Assembly: GCF_001294465.1 (NCBI RefSeq) | Contig: NZ_LGAA01000016.1 | Coordinates: 62,001 to 126,000, forward strand | Length of the DNA stretch: 64,000 nt | Direction: 5' to 3' | Source of the DNA: Moellerella wisconsensis ATCC 35017 | GTDB taxonomy: Bacteria > Pseudomonadota > Gammaproteobacteria > Enterobacterales > Enterobacteriaceae | Part shown: in pieces, positions 9,741-20,220 of the stretch | Position numbering within the stretch: the first letter of the stretch is position 1 | Layout of the letters: each line of letters starts with the position of its first letter | Made by a program: the position numbers and the translations under genes | Notes under the pieces: model-generated | Databases searched by the model: none | Told to the model about the DNA's origin: nothing | The model's input: the letters and a program-made list of their open reading frames with translations, nothing else

Positions 9741-10180
9741 TAGATACAGGGAAATCACGGGCGTACTCTCTCTAAACACAATTTATTTGTACCGTTCACA
9801 ACCGTGAGTCCGTCTTCAATACTAGGGCCAGAGAAACGCTGGCCTGATCAGCAAATTCGTCCTTTTATCTTATTTCAGTCAACCGCACACTCTGTTACAT
9901 TGTCTACTCAATAAAGTGTCTACTCAATAAAGTGTTGACACAAATAAAGTATTGACCAAAAACGTGTCTACCAAATATCGCGTTTATTCAAATTGTATTG
10001 ACTAAATTGGTTAAATTAACCATGTAGTTCAGGCAGAATAACCACATTAGTAACAGATTTTCCAAACGCTAAGCTAAGGTTTGGCCTGGAGAAATACCCT
10101 ACTCCGCGTGGCTAGGCATCTCGTTTGGCGGTGGCATAAATATAACAAAAAATATCCCATTCAAAGGAGAGCGGGCGGAG
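9741..10180 (+). other. Gene-free stretch between sseB and yfhM
   Basis: 440 bp where E. coli has sseA. It holds a GGCCAG/CTGGCC hairpin (9826-9844) without a T-run and a short tandem repeat (9901-9949). I see no ORF and no recognisable remnant of sseA. The final 20 bp give a strong ribosome binding site (AAAGGAGAGCGGGCGGAG) for yfhM. Confidence 0.6.
9901..9949. repeat. 16-bp tandem repeat
   Basis: TGTCTACTCAATAAAG occurs twice in direct succession (9901-9916, 9917-9932), then as a degenerate third copy (9933-9949). Confidence 0.85.
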
Positions 10181-13100
10181 ATGAAACCTCATTTATTCAC
10201 CGGATTATCGACCAATAAACGTTATCTTGTCGTGGCATTAGCCTCGGTTTTTGCCTTGTCAGGCTGTGATGATAAATCTGATACGGTAACAACAGCGGCA
10301 GAGAAATCCTCTTCTCAGACCTCGGCACCACACACTGTGCCACAGGCAGCCGTTCAACCGGCGAGTAAAATGTCAGCCGAGGCATTAGCCAAGCGTTATG
10401 CTGGTAAAGAAGTTAGTGTTTTGGATGCCTCAGAATTACAGCTGGATGGCGCCAGTGCACTGGTAGTGACATTCTCTGTACCGTTAGCGGCCGATCAAGA
10501 TTTCAGTCAGTTTGCTCATTTAGTCGATGTGAAAGAGGGTAAATTAGACGGCGGGTGGGAGCTTTCTGATAATCAAATGGAATTAAGATTACGCCATTTA
10601 CCACCGTCACGAGAATTACGCTTAACCCTCGACCCCGGCATTAAAGCCATTAATCAGCGTACGCTGAATGAGACATTTGAACATAAAATAACCACGGCGA
10701 ATATTATTCCAACCATTGGCTTCGCGAGCAAAGGCTCTTTATTGCCGAGTAAGTTTTCCATGGGCTTGCCGGTTATCGCCTTGAATGTTGATAAAGTTGA
10801 TGTCAATTTTTTTCGCATTAAACAGGCGCAATTGCCTCAATTTTTAGCGGCATGGCAATACCGTAGCAATTATGAATATTGGTATTCAGAAGAATTTCTA
10901 GATAAAACTGAACTGGCCTACACCGGACGATTTGATTTAAATCCAGATAAAAATACCCGCCAAAGCATTCTGCTGCCATTAAAAGATATTAAAGAATTAC
11001 AACAAGATGGAGTTTATCTTGCCATCATGCAAAAAGCGGGCGGCTACAGTTATCAATTTCCCGCTACGGTATTTACTCTCAGCGATATCGGCGTGTCACT
11101 GCACAGCTATCAAGACCAAATTGATGTCTTTACCCAATCACTCGCCAAAGGTAATGGACTGAAAAACGTCGAATTACAAATTCTCGATGAAAAAGGTCAG
11201 CTGATCGCTAAAGCCACAACGGACAGCGACGGGCATGCGAAATTAGAAAAATTAGCAGGTGGAAAATTGCTGCTAGCCACGTTAGATGGGCAAACCAGCA
11301 TGATTGATTTAACCCAGCCAGCATTAGATCTTTCTGAGTTCGATATTGGCGGACCGCAAGGTTATGCTAAACAACTGTTTGTCTTTGGTCCTCGCGATCT
11401 GTATCGCCCTGGTGAATTATTGTTGGTGAATGGATTACTGCGCGATGGCGATGGTCAGCCGATTAAATCACAACCAGTAAAAGTCGATGTACTAAAAACT
11501 GACGGCCAAGTGGCGCGCAGTTTTGTTTGGCAGGCACAAGCTGATCATGATGGGTTATATCAATATCAATTCGAAATTCCTAAAAATGCTGATACCGGCA
11601 TGTGGACATTACGTTTTGATTTAGGCGATGGCTCTCCGCTGCGTTTTTACAAATTCCACGTTGAAGATTTCATGCCTGAGCGTATGGCGCTGGATATTAG
11701 CGGCCATTCTACCCCAGTGCTTTCTAACCAACCAATTGATTTTTCTATTGAAGGGCGTTATTTATACGGTGCTCCTGCCAGTGGCAATCAATTGCAAGGC
11801 CAAGTATTTATGCGCCCATCCCGAGAGGCTGTCGCTAAATTACCGGGTTTTGAATTCGGGGCAGTTAATGAAGATGGATTGCGTCGTAAATTGGATGAAT
11901 TTGATTTAACCCTCAATGATGACGGGACATCAAGTCTTGAAATTGACGCCAATAATTGGCGGACTATTCGCTCGCCAATTAATGTGGTTCTGCAAGCCAG
12001 TTTGCTAGAAACCGGCGGACGACCGGTGACTCGTCGAGCAGAACAAGCGGTGTGGCCGGCGGAAAAACTGGTGGGTATTCGTCCACTATTTAACCAGAAG
12101 AAAATTTATAACTATTCGACTGACCGCGATGAAATGCGTTATAACGTTGATGAAAACTCGCTGGCAGAATTTGAATTAGTTTATGCAGATGCCGCGGGTA
12201 AAAAATATCAGGCGGATAATTTAACTACACGTTTGGTTTATGAACGTCGCGATTATTATTGGCGCTGGTCAGAAAGTGGTGGCTGGGAAGCTAATTTTGA
12301 TCAAAAAGATTTGGTGATGGCCAATGAAAATATTGCTATTCAACCCGACGGCAGTGCCAAAGTTTCTTTCCCTGTTGACTGGGGATCTTATCGTTTAGAG
12401 GTGCTCAATCCAGAAAACCAATTAGTTTCTAGTCTGCAATTTTGGGCGGGATATTCATGGCAAGATAACACGGGGGGGACGGGCGCTATTCGTCCCGATC
12501 AAGTTAAATTGAGTTTGAATAAGCCGGCTTATACCGCGGGTGAAAAAGCCGTTGTTCATATCGAATCACCGACCGCTGGTAAAGGTTATATCTTGCTAGA
12601 ATCGAGTAATGGCCCATTATGGTGGCAAGAAATCAATGTATCTGAAAAAGGGTTAGATATTGATTTGCCTATTAATAAGCAATGGGCTCGGCATGATCTG
12701 TATGTGAGTGCGGTGGTTATTCGTCCAGGGGATGATTCTAAACAAGCGACGGTAAAACGCGCGGTTGGCGTGCTGCATTTACCGTTAGCCGATGTGAATC
12801 GCAAGATTGCATTGAGTGTCGATACGCCACCGAAAATGCGTCCTAATCAAGATTTAACGGTGAAAATTAAAGCCACGGCTCAGGATGGCAAGCCGCTACC
12901 AGAAAAAATCAATGTTCTAGTATCAGCAGTGGATACTGGCGTACTGAATATTACTGATTTTAAAACCCCCGATCCGTACCGTGCATTTTTAGGCCGTAAA
13001 TGGTATAGCGTTGATCAGTACGATGTCTATGGCAATCTAATTGAAGGGCAGGGTAAATTTGCTAACTTGCGTTTTGGTGGTGATGGCGAAGATGCGGCAG

Positions 13101-15202
13101 TAGATAAAGGCGGCATGAAACCGTTAACTGAGGTGCAGATAATTGCGGAGCAAGCGCAACCCGTGACGCTGAATGCCCAAGGGGAAGGTGAAATTTCGTT
13201 AGCGATCCCCGATTTTAATGGTGAATTACGAGTTATGGCTCAGGCATGGAACGGCAAAGATTTCGGTCAAACCGACAGCAAAGTGGTAGTTGCCGCGCCG
13301 TTAGTCACGCAAATGTCAATGCCACGTTTTATGGCTGGGGGAGATAACTCTTATTTTACTCTCGATTTGACCAACCTCACGCAGCAAACACAACAGTTGA
13401 CGGTGTCGTTCAAAGCTCAAGGTTTGGTTAAATTACAAGGGCCTAGCAGTAAAGAACTGAGCTTAGAGGCGGGTAAGCGCACCTCTATTAATTTACCAGT
13501 CAAAGCCGATTATGGCTTTGGTGAAGGAAAAATTAGTATGACAATCAACGGATTAACTGTTCCGAATGAGCAGCTTAAACCGTATACTAACCAGTGGAAC
13601 ATTGGCGTGCGTCCAGCGCAGCCCGCAGAGACGGTGGCTTTTGCCGAGTCTATTCAGCCGGGTAATATTTGGACCTTACCGTCAGAGGCGATAAGCGGAT
13701 TATCCCCAGACACACTGGAAGGACAAGTATTGTTAACTAGCCGTGCACCATTACAAATATCTCGTTATATCAGCGAATTATTTGCCTATCCTTATGGATG
13801 TTTGGAGCAAACGGTCAGTGGATTGTATCCATCGCTGTATTCTAATCAGGCCGAGTTACAAAAATTAGGGATTAAATCGCAAACCGATGAAGATCGCCGT
13901 AAAGCGCTTGATTTGGGGATCCCTCATTTATTGAGTATGCAGCGTCATGATGGCAGTTTCTCTTTGTGGGACAGAAGCGGCAGCGAAGAATTTTGGTTAA
14001 CTCCATATGCAACAGATTTTCTGTATCGTGCCAATCAACGAGGTTATGCGGTGCCTGCCGAGGCATTGAATAGTGCCAATAATCGCTTATTAAGCTATTT
14101 ACAAGATAAAGAGCAAATATCGACTCCTTACGCCGACAATCCAGAAGCAATGCGATTTGCTGCCCAATCTTACGCGGGCTTAGTCCTTGCGTCGCAACAA
14201 AAAGCACCTTTAGGCGCATTGCGTCAAATCTATGAACGTAAAGATAATGCGCAAAGTGGATTGGCTTTAGTGCAATTGGGGATCGCGTTAGATCTGATGG
14301 GCGACAAATCACGCGCGCAAGAAGCTATTATTCAAGGGCTGAAAAAACAGCGTCCACGTCAAGGCGGTTGGGGAGATTACGGCAGCCAGGTACGTGATGA
14401 TGCGATGATTATCGCCTTACTGAATGAATATAATTTGATGCCAAAATCGCGTGATCAAAAATTGCAAAATGTAGTTAATGAATTAACCGGTAAACGTTAT
14501 TTCTCCACGCAAGAAAGTAACGCGTTATATTTGGCAGGACGTTACTATATAAATCAAACCGAAGCCCCTTGGGAAGCGGTGATTAATCAACAACAGCCTC
14601 CCGTTATCTCGGATAAACCATTGAATGAGCTATTAACATCGTCACAAATTCAAGCTGGGATTTCGATTGAAAACCACGGTGAAAATACGCTGTATAATCG
14701 TGTGACAGTGGTCGGTTACCCTCAATCTGCACCGTCGCCGATGTCTAATGTATTACAAATTAAACGCAGTTATTTAGACTTACAAGGTAACCCTATTCAG
14801 TTAGACCGATTAAGAAGCGGTGAAATGGTGGTGGTTAAGTTAGACGTTAATGCGGATCAAACGGTTCCCGATGCCTTAGTCGTGGATTTATTACCGGCAG
14901 GATTGGAGTTAGAAAACCAGAATCTGGCCAATAGCAGCGCTAACTTGAGTGATACTGCGCCGAATCTACAAGAGGCAATTAATGATATGCAGCAGGGCGC
15001 TATCCGTCACACTGAATATCGTGATGATCGTTATGTAGCCGCTATTGAGGTGAATGCTTATCGACCAACGACGTTGCTGTATTTGGCACGCGCGGTAACA
15101 CCGGGAGTTTATAGTGTGCCTGCTCCGCAAGTCGAATCGATGTATGTTCCTGCATGGCGAGCGGTTGGTAATACTGTGAATAAATTGGAAATAGTACGTT
15201 AA
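10181..15202 (+). CDS. yfhM: Bacterial alpha-2-macroglobulin, lipoprotein YfhM
   Basis: 1673 residues (E. coli YfhM about 1653). A signal peptide with lipobox LSGC (Cys near residue 29) indicates a periplasmic lipoprotein. The thioester motif CLEQ is present (C1207, in PYGCLEQTVSG), so the protein should trap proteases covalently, like complement-type alpha-2-macroglobulins. MG-type domains fill the N-terminal two thirds, and the thioester domain with its alpha-toroid follows at about 1180-1500. The gene stands next to pbpC, the conserved pairing that suggests joint cell-envelope defence and repair. Confidence 0.96.
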   Translation: MKPHLFTGLSTNKRYLVVALASVFALSGCDDKSDTVTTAAEKSSSQTSAPHTVPQAAVQPASKMSAEALAKRYAGKEVSVLDASELQLDGASALVVTFSVPLAADQDFSQFAHLVDVKEGKLDGGWELSDNQMELRLRHLPPSRELRLTLDPGIKAINQRTLNETFEHKITTANIIPTIGFASKGSLLPSKFSMGLPVIALNVDKVDVNFFRIKQAQLPQFLAAWQYRSNYEYWYSEEFLDKTELAYTGRFDLNPDKNTRQSILLPLKDIKELQQDGVYLAIMQKAGGYSYQFPATVFTLSDIGVSLHSYQDQIDVFTQSLAKGNGLKNVELQILDEKGQLIAKATTDSDGHAKLEKLAGGKLLLATLDGQTSMIDLTQPALDLSEFDIGGPQGYAKQLFVFGPRDLYRPGELLLVNGLLRDGDGQPIKSQPVKVDVLKTDGQVARSFVWQAQADHDGLYQYQFEIPKNADTGMWTLRFDLGDGSPLRFYKFHVEDFMPERMALDISGHSTPVLSNQPIDFSIEGRYLYGAPASGNQLQGQVFMRPSREAVAKLPGFEFGAVNEDGLRRKLDEFDLTLNDDGTSSLEIDANNWRTIRSPINVVLQASLLETGGRPVTRRAEQAVWPAEKLVGIRPLFNQKKIYNYSTDRDEMRYNVDENSLAEFELVYADAAGKKYQADNLTTRLVYERRDYYWRWSESGGWEANFDQKDLVMANENIAIQPDGSAKVSFPVDWGSYRLEVLNPENQLVSSLQFWAGYSWQDNTGGTGAIRPDQVKLSLNKPAYTAGEKAVVHIESPTAGKGYILLESSNGPLWWQEINVSEKGLDIDLPINKQWARHDLYVSAVVIRPGDDSKQATVKRAVGVLHLPLADVNRKIALSVDTPPKMRPNQDLTVKIKATAQDGKPLPEKINVLVSAVDTGVLNITDFKTPDPYRAFLGRKWYSVDQYDVYGNLIEGQGKFANLRFGGDGEDAAVDKGGMKPLTEVQIIAEQAQPVTLNAQGEGEISLAIPDFNGELRVMAQAWNGKDFGQTDSKVVVAAPLVTQMSMPRFMAGGDNSYFTLDLTNLTQQTQQLTVSFKAQGLVKLQGPSSKELSLEAGKRTSINLPVKADYGFGEGKISMTINGLTVPNEQLKPYTNQWNIGVRPAQPAETVAFAESIQPGNIWTLPSEAISGLSPDTLEGQVLLTSRAPLQISRYISELFAYPYGCLEQTVSGLYPSLYSNQAELQKLGIKSQTDEDRRKALDLGIPHLLSMQRHDGSFSLWDRSGSEEFWLTPYATDFLYRANQRGYAVPAEALNSANNRLLSYLQDKEQISTPYADNPEAMRFAAQSYAGLVLASQQKAPLGALRQIYERKDNAQSGLALVQLGIALDLMGDKSRAQEAIIQGLKKQRPRQGGWGDYGSQVRDDAMIIALLNEYNLMPKSRDQKLQNVVNELTGKRYFSTQESNALYLAGRYYINQTEAPWEAVINQQQPPVISDKPLNELLTSSQIQAGISIENHGENTLYNRVTVVGYPQSAPSPMSNVLQIKRSYLDLQGNPIQLDRLRSGEMVVVKLDVNADQTVPDALVVDLLPAGLELENQNLANSSANLSDTAPNLQEAINDMQQGAIRHTEYRDDRYVAAIEVNAYRPTTLLYLARAVTPGVYSVPAPQVESMYVPAWRAVGNTVNKLEIVR

Positions 15203-15217
15203 ATTTATCCTCTGATG

Positions 15218-15260
15218 CCCTTATTTCTTGGCTAATTTAAGCCGGAAATAAGGGTTATTT
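15218..15260 (+). terminator. Terminator-like hairpin after yfhM
   Basis: CCCTTATTTC (15218-15227) pairs with GAAATAAGGG (15245-15254), with an inner GGCT/AGCC pairing, followed by TTATTTATT. It lies in the 174-bp gap before pbpC. Confidence 0.6.
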
Positions 15261-15376
15261 ATTGGCGAATATATTGTTAGTGTAAAGGCCTTTATTCTTT
15301 GGATTAATACGCTCTAGTTATAGACCTTATTTTATTAATGTCCTGTTTATGAAACTATATTTATGAAGCTAAGCCC

Positions 15377-17707
15377 ATGAAACGTTGGTTTCGACGATTA
15401 TTGCATATCGTGTTGATTTCATTCTGTATATTGTTTTTTTTGCTGGGGAGCTTGTGGCTGGCAGATAAACTGTGGCCGCTGCCGATTAAGCATATCGAGA
15501 TGGCGAAGACAGTGGTCGCCGAAGACGGTACACCATTATGGCGTTTTGCCGATAAACAAGGAATTTGGCGTTATCCAGTCACCCTGAATGAGGTTTCACC
15601 AGACTATATTGAAGCGTTGTTAACTTATGAAGATCGTTATTTTTATTATCATCCAGGGATAAATCCACTCTCATTAATGCGCGCGGCATGGCAAGATTTA
15701 AGCTCAGGGCGTATTGTTTCAGGCGGCAGTACTATTTCGATGCAGGTTGCTCGATTAATAGATCCACACTCTCGAACCATCGGAGGAAAGCTCAAACAGT
15801 TGTGGCGTACGGCGCAATTAGAATACCACTATTCTAAACCGCAGATTTTAGAAATGTATTTAAATCGCGCGCCTTACGGAGGGACGATTGAAGGTATCGG
15901 CGCCGCAAGTTGGGTTTATTTAAATAAATCACCGGCGGCATTAACCGCCAGTGAAGCGGCATTGTTCGCAGTTCTGCCACAGGCACCAAGCCGTTTACGT
16001 CCTGATAGATACCCTGAACGCGCAGAAGCTGCTAGAAACAAAGTACTTGATAGGCTGGCTCAATATGGGGTGTGGTCAACAGCTAAAATAGCTGATATTA
16101 AACAAGAAAAAATTTGGTTAGCCGCGCGAAAAACACCAAATTCAGCGCCATTATTAGCGCGTCGAATTATCCAAGGCGAAATAGGGTCGATACATCACAC
16201 CACGATTGATGCCGGATTACAGCGCCAGCTAGAGCAAATGACCTATAATTGGAAAAGTCAGCTTCCCGAAAAAACCTCCTTGGGATTGCTGGTGGTTGAT
16301 CATCGCGATATGTCGGTCAAAGCCTATATAGGCTCACTGGATTTTCAAGATAATAGCCGATTTGGCCATGTCGATATGATCAGCGCATGGCGCTCGCCGG
16401 GCTCAACATTGAAACCGTTTTTATATGCCTTAGCGCTGGATGATGGGCTTATTCATGCCGGCTCCCTGCTGCAAGATGTACCGCGGCGCTTCGATGCCTA
16501 CCGGCCCGGGAATTTTGACAGTGGATTCAATGGGCCGGTAAGTGCCAGCGATGCATTGGTGCGTTCACTTAATTTACCCGCGGTGCAGCTTATGGAAGCC
16601 TATGGGGCTAAGCGCTTCACCGCTAAACTGCGTAATGTAGGAACACAACTGCGTTTTCCTTTAGCCAGTGAACCCAATTTATCGTTAATTTTAGGCGGTA
16701 CTGCGGCGAGAATGGATCAACTGGTTAGTGCATTTAGTGCCTTCGGACGTGAGGGACTCGTTTCTCCGTTACGCTTTAAACCTGATGATCCGTTAAACAA
16801 TAGGCGATTATTCTCGCCGGGCGCTGCATGGATTGTTAGGCGTATCATGGGGGGAGAATCGCGCCCCATGCCTGAAGCTAGTTTGTCTGCTCAGGTGCGC
16901 TTAGCATGGAAAACGGGTACCAGTTATGGCTATCGTGATGCCTGGGCTATCGGGATTAATCCTCGTTATACTATTGGTGTATGGGTTGGACGCCCAGACG
17001 GTACGCCAGTTGCAGGACAATTTGGTTTTGCGACAGCGGTGCCGATTATGGGGCAAGTTAACAATTTATTGCTGCTGCGTATGGCGCAAGATAATGTACC
17101 GCTGCCTAAAGATCAAAAACCCGCTTCTGTTTCACAAGCGATGATTTGCTGGCCTAGTGGAACTGTTTTACCGAAAGGCGACACTAATTGTCGCCAACGT
17201 CGATTAAGCTGGATTCTAGACGAGACTGTCCCTCCTACGCTGTTGGCTAACGAACAAGAGTCCATTTTTGGCATTAAAAAAAATATATGGATAAATTCGG
17301 CAGGTTTTCAAGTCGCTGCTGATTGCCCGGATGCCCAGCAAAAAACGATTGATTTATGGCCGATTACTCTCGAATCATGGTTGCCAGCAAGTGAGCGTCG
17401 TATTAATCGTCTGCCTAAAATTGATAAAAATTGCCCTCCGCAAAATAGTGAAGCACCGCCCTTGTTAATTTCTGGCCTCAGAAATAATGATGTATTAAAA
17501 CGCTTACCGGGGCAGAGAAGCTTGGATTTACGTTTAGTAACTCAAGGAGGGAAGGGGAAACAGTGGTGGTTTTTAAACGGTGAGCAAGTGGCTGAAAATT
17601 TTCATGATCAGCCGTTAGTTCTCAGATTAGATAAAGTGGGCAATTATCAAGTTTCGGTTCTTGATTTAAGTGGGCAAGTGGCCTTGCTAAATTTCAGTGT
17701 AAAGTAA
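15377..17707 (+). CDS. pbpC: Penicillin-binding protein 1C
   Basis: 776 residues (E. coli PbpC about 770). One N-terminal membrane segment (about residues 9-30, very hydrophobic) anchors it facing the periplasm. The glycosyltransferase domain shows EDRYFYYHPG near residue 90 and GGSTISMQVARL near 116. The transpeptidase domain shows the SPGSTLKPF active-site serine motif near 340, SLN and KTGTSYGYRD. A C-terminal BiPBP domain follows from about 690. It polymerises and may cross-link peptidoglycan, or repair it together with YfhM. Confidence 0.96.
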   Translation: MKRWFRRLLHIVLISFCILFFLLGSLWLADKLWPLPIKHIEMAKTVVAEDGTPLWRFADKQGIWRYPVTLNEVSPDYIEALLTYEDRYFYYHPGINPLSLMRAAWQDLSSGRIVSGGSTISMQVARLIDPHSRTIGGKLKQLWRTAQLEYHYSKPQILEMYLNRAPYGGTIEGIGAASWVYLNKSPAALTASEAALFAVLPQAPSRLRPDRYPERAEAARNKVLDRLAQYGVWSTAKIADIKQEKIWLAARKTPNSAPLLARRIIQGEIGSIHHTTIDAGLQRQLEQMTYNWKSQLPEKTSLGLLVVDHRDMSVKAYIGSLDFQDNSRFGHVDMISAWRSPGSTLKPFLYALALDDGLIHAGSLLQDVPRRFDAYRPGNFDSGFNGPVSASDALVRSLNLPAVQLMEAYGAKRFTAKLRNVGTQLRFPLASEPNLSLILGGTAARMDQLVSAFSAFGREGLVSPLRFKPDDPLNNRRLFSPGAAWIVRRIMGGESRPMPEASLSAQVRLAWKTGTSYGYRDAWAIGINPRYTIGVWVGRPDGTPVAGQFGFATAVPIMGQVNNLLLLRMAQDNVPLPKDQKPASVSQAMICWPSGTVLPKGDTNCRQRRLSWILDETVPPTLLANEQESIFGIKKNIWINSAGFQVAADCPDAQQKTIDLWPITLESWLPASERRINRLPKIDKNCPPQNSEAPPLLISGLRNNDVLKRLPGQRSLDLRLVTQGGKGKQWWFLNGEQVAENFHDQPLVLRLDKVGNYQVSVLDLSGQVALLNFSVK

Positions 17708-17997
17708 ATTGATGAAGTTAAAAAATTCAGCTGATCGGATTAAAATGTGATTTATGCGAAAAAATAGTGATATTTGCTGCAAATAGATTAACGAAATGTT
17801 GATATTACTGTAGGCAATTATATTAACAATCTTTATAATCAACGCCTTATTTTTTCTATGCTTATAGATCACAGTAGGGCTACATTAACGCCAAGCAACC
17901 TCATGTTGCATTAGCCTAATAATGATAATCGGCAGATAAAAGTTTTAATAATTAAAACAACAGACATTAATGTCAAATAAAAGCTAAGAGGTTATTT

Positions 17998-18423
17998 ATG
18001 ACGGTTCAACGTACTTTTTCAATTATTAAACCTAACGCAGTAAAGAAAAATGTTATCGGTGCGATTTATGCCCGTTTTGAAAGTGCTGGCTTTAAAATTA
18101 TCGCAGCAAAAATGTTACATTTAACCCGTGAACAAGCAGAAGGTTTTTATGCTGAACATAAAGATCGTCCTTTCTTCAATGGATTAGTTGAATTCATGAT
18201 TTCAGGCCCGATCATGGTACAAGTTTTGGAAGGCGAAAATGCTGTATTACGCCACCGTGACCTGATGGGCGCGACTAACCCAGAAAATGCATTAGCCGGC
18301 ACTCTGCGTGCTGATTTTGCAGACAGCTTCACGGAAAATGCGACCCATGGTTCAGACTCTATTGAATCTGCTAACCGTGAAATTGCTTATTTCTTCGCTG
18401 AAGATGAAATCTGCCCGCGTTAA
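17998..18423 (+). CDS. ndk: Nucleoside diphosphate kinase
   Basis: 141 residues (E. coli 143). The phospho-histidine sits in the NDK signature [12 protein letters not shown] near residue 117. It transfers the gamma phosphate between nucleoside triphosphates and diphosphates. AGAGGTTATTT precedes the ATG. The 290 bp upstream hold no gene. Confidence 0.98.
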   Translation: MTVQRTFSIIKPNAVKKNVIGAIYARFESAGFKIIAAKMLHLTREQAEGFYAEHKDRPFFNGLVEFMISGPIMVQVLEGENAVLRHRDLMGATNPENALAGTLRADFADSFTENATHGSDSIESANREIAYFFAEDEICPR

Positions 18424-18571
18424 GATTTAACGTTAAGAATAAAAGCTATTTTGGCGGTTTCGGTTCATTATTCGCGAGCCGCTTATGCGGTAGGATTTAT
18501 AACTTGAAGCGCGCAGGTGTAGCATTATTATTTTAAAATTTGTACAATGCCGAATAACTTGTACGTTATCA

Positions 18572-18605
18572 CGCCCTGTTAATTTAATTAATAGGGCGAT
18601 TTATT
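18572..18605 (+). terminator. Possible terminator after ndk
   Basis: CGCCCT (18572-18577) pairs with AGGGCG (18593-18598), with an inner TTAAT/ATTAA pairing. The T-run is weak (ATTTATTTT). Confidence 0.45.
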
Positions 18606-18691
18606 TTGTTATTATTTGAAAATCTGTTTATTGCCGTGCTGAGTATCATTCTCAGCATACGCCGTAAAGTGTAACAACGAGGCAAACCACA

Positions 18692-19879
18692 ATGTCCGAA
18701 CTAACCAACGACGCACAATGTGCCGCACAATGTGCGACTTCACCTGCTATTCCTTCAGAAAAACCGGCTGAAAAAATCAATCTACTTGATTTAGATCGCA
18801 AACAAATGCGTCAGTTTTTTGCTGAAATGGGCGAAAAGCCGTTTCGTGCCGATCAGGTCATGAAATGGATATATCATTATTGCTACGATGATTTTGATCA
18901 GATGACTGACATCAATAAAGTGCTACGCGCTAAATTGAAACAAGTTGCCGAGATCCGTGCACCAGAAGTGGCAGAAGAACAACGTTCTTCTGATGGTACG
19001 ATTAAATGGGCTATTACTGTTGGTGATCAACAAGTTGAAACTGTTTATATCCCAGAAGATGACAGAGCAACGTTGTGTGTATCTTCACAAGTGGGCTGTG
19101 CGTTAGAGTGTAAATTTTGTTCCACGGCACAACAAGGGTTTAACCGCAATCTGCGAGTCTCGGAGATTATCGGTCAAGTTTGGCGTGCTGCAAAAATTAT
19201 CGGTTCGCTAAAATCCAGTGGACGTCGACCAATTACCAACGTCGTGATGATGGGAATGGGTGAGCCATTACTTAATCTGAATAATGTAGTACCAGCGATG
19301 GAAATCATGATGGATGATTTTGGTTTTGGCTTATCAAAACGCCGTGTAACCTTATCAACCTCAGGCGTGGTTCCAGCTCTGGATAAATTGGGCGATATGA
19401 TTGATGTTGCATTAGCTATTTCACTACATGCACCAACCGATGAATTGCGCGATGATATTGTTCCGGTTAATAAAAAATACAATATTGAAATGTTCCTCGA
19501 CAGTGTTAACCGTTATTTATCTAAATCTAACGCTAACCAAGGGCGAGTTACTGTTGAATACGTGATGCTCGATCATGTTAATGACAGTGTAGAGCAAGCG
19601 CACCAGTTAGCTGAGTGTTTGAAAAATACCCCGAGTAAAATTAACTTGATCCCATGGAATCCGTTCCCGGGAGCACCTTATGGCCGTAGCTCAAACAGTA
19701 GAATCGACCGTTTCTCTAAAGTATTGATGGAATATGGATTCACCACTATTGTGCGCAAAACTCGCGGTGACGATATCGATGCAGCCTGTGGTCAGTTAGC
19801 GGGTGAGGTAATTGACCGAACTAAACGTACGTTAAAAAAGCGTATGGTTGGGGAACCAATCTCGGTTAAGGCAGTCTGA
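18692..19879 (+). CDS. rlmN: 23S rRNA/tRNA adenine-C2 methyltransferase RlmN
   Basis: 395 residues, about 11 longer than E. coli RlmN through a Cys- and Ala-rich N-terminal start. The radical-SAM motif CxxxCxxC is at C136, C140 and C143 (CALECKFC). GMGEPLLN is also typical. The second catalytic cysteine lies near residue 366 in AACGQLAG. It methylates A2503 of 23S rRNA and A37 of some tRNAs. It needs a [4Fe-4S] cluster, so it is an Isc client. Confidence 0.97.
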   Translation: MSELTNDAQCAAQCATSPAIPSEKPAEKINLLDLDRKQMRQFFAEMGEKPFRADQVMKWIYHYCYDDFDQMTDINKVLRAKLKQVAEIRAPEVAEEQRSSDGTIKWAITVGDQQVETVYIPEDDRATLCVSSQVGCALECKFCSTAQQGFNRNLRVSEIIGQVWRAAKIIGSLKSSGRRPITNVVMMGMGEPLLNLNNVVPAMEIMMDDFGFGLSKRRVTLSTSGVVPALDKLGDMIDVALAISLHAPTDELRDDIVPVNKKYNIEMFLDSVNRYLSKSNANQGRVTVEYVMLDHVNDSVEQAHQLAECLKNTPSKINLIPWNPFPGAPYGRSSNSRIDRFSKVLMEYGFTTIVRKTRGDDIDAACGQLAGEVIDRTKRTLKKRMVGEPISVKAV

Positions 19880-20220
19880 GTTCTAGAGTTTTATGCTATC
19901 GCTAAATAATTTATGCTGACACTCAGTGATTAACGTAAATTAATCGCTAATTGACTGGGTAACCAAGCAATGGTTGATATAAGCCATAAGGGGATAAAAA
20001 TAATCATATAAAAATAGTTATATCGTAGATTTGCTAGGAGAACAGTAAATTGTTCATATGATTATAAATAGGATTATCCGGGGATTTATCAACCGTTGCT
20101 TGGGATTTAATGTAAAATATTAAATTAATCAGATAAATATTACGCCATAAGTATTGAGTGTGTTTATAATCGGTCATTCAATCTTATCTTTATTAACCTC
20201 AGAATCAGTGTTGTCAGCCA
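19880..20220 (+). other. Gene-free stretch upstream of rodZ
   Basis: 341 bp without an ORF. Most of it is taken up by the nested inverted repeat at 19963-20103. Confidence 0.6.
19963..20103. repeat. 141-bp nested inverted repeat (MITE-like or structured RNA)
   Basis: The outer arms of 16 bp (19963-19978 and 20088-20103) are complementary at 15 of 16 positions. Inside, GGATAA (19992-19997) pairs with TTATCC (20074-20079) and TAATCATAT (20001-20009) with ATATGATTA (20056-20064), in nested order. This predicts one long imperfect hairpin. It could be a miniature inverted-repeat element or the leader/small RNA of rodZ. I found no second copy by eye. Confidence 0.55.

Noticed and set aside
11628-11909. 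ORFs in other frames within yfhM, and similar shadows in hscA, der, ligA and nupC
   Set aside because: They lie inside long, well-conserved genes on another frame or strand and show no domain or start signals.
17687-17872. AT-rich minus-strand ORF between pbpC and ndk
   Set aside because: Composition is Ile/Asn-rich as expected of random AT-rich DNA; it overlaps the pbpC end and has no support.
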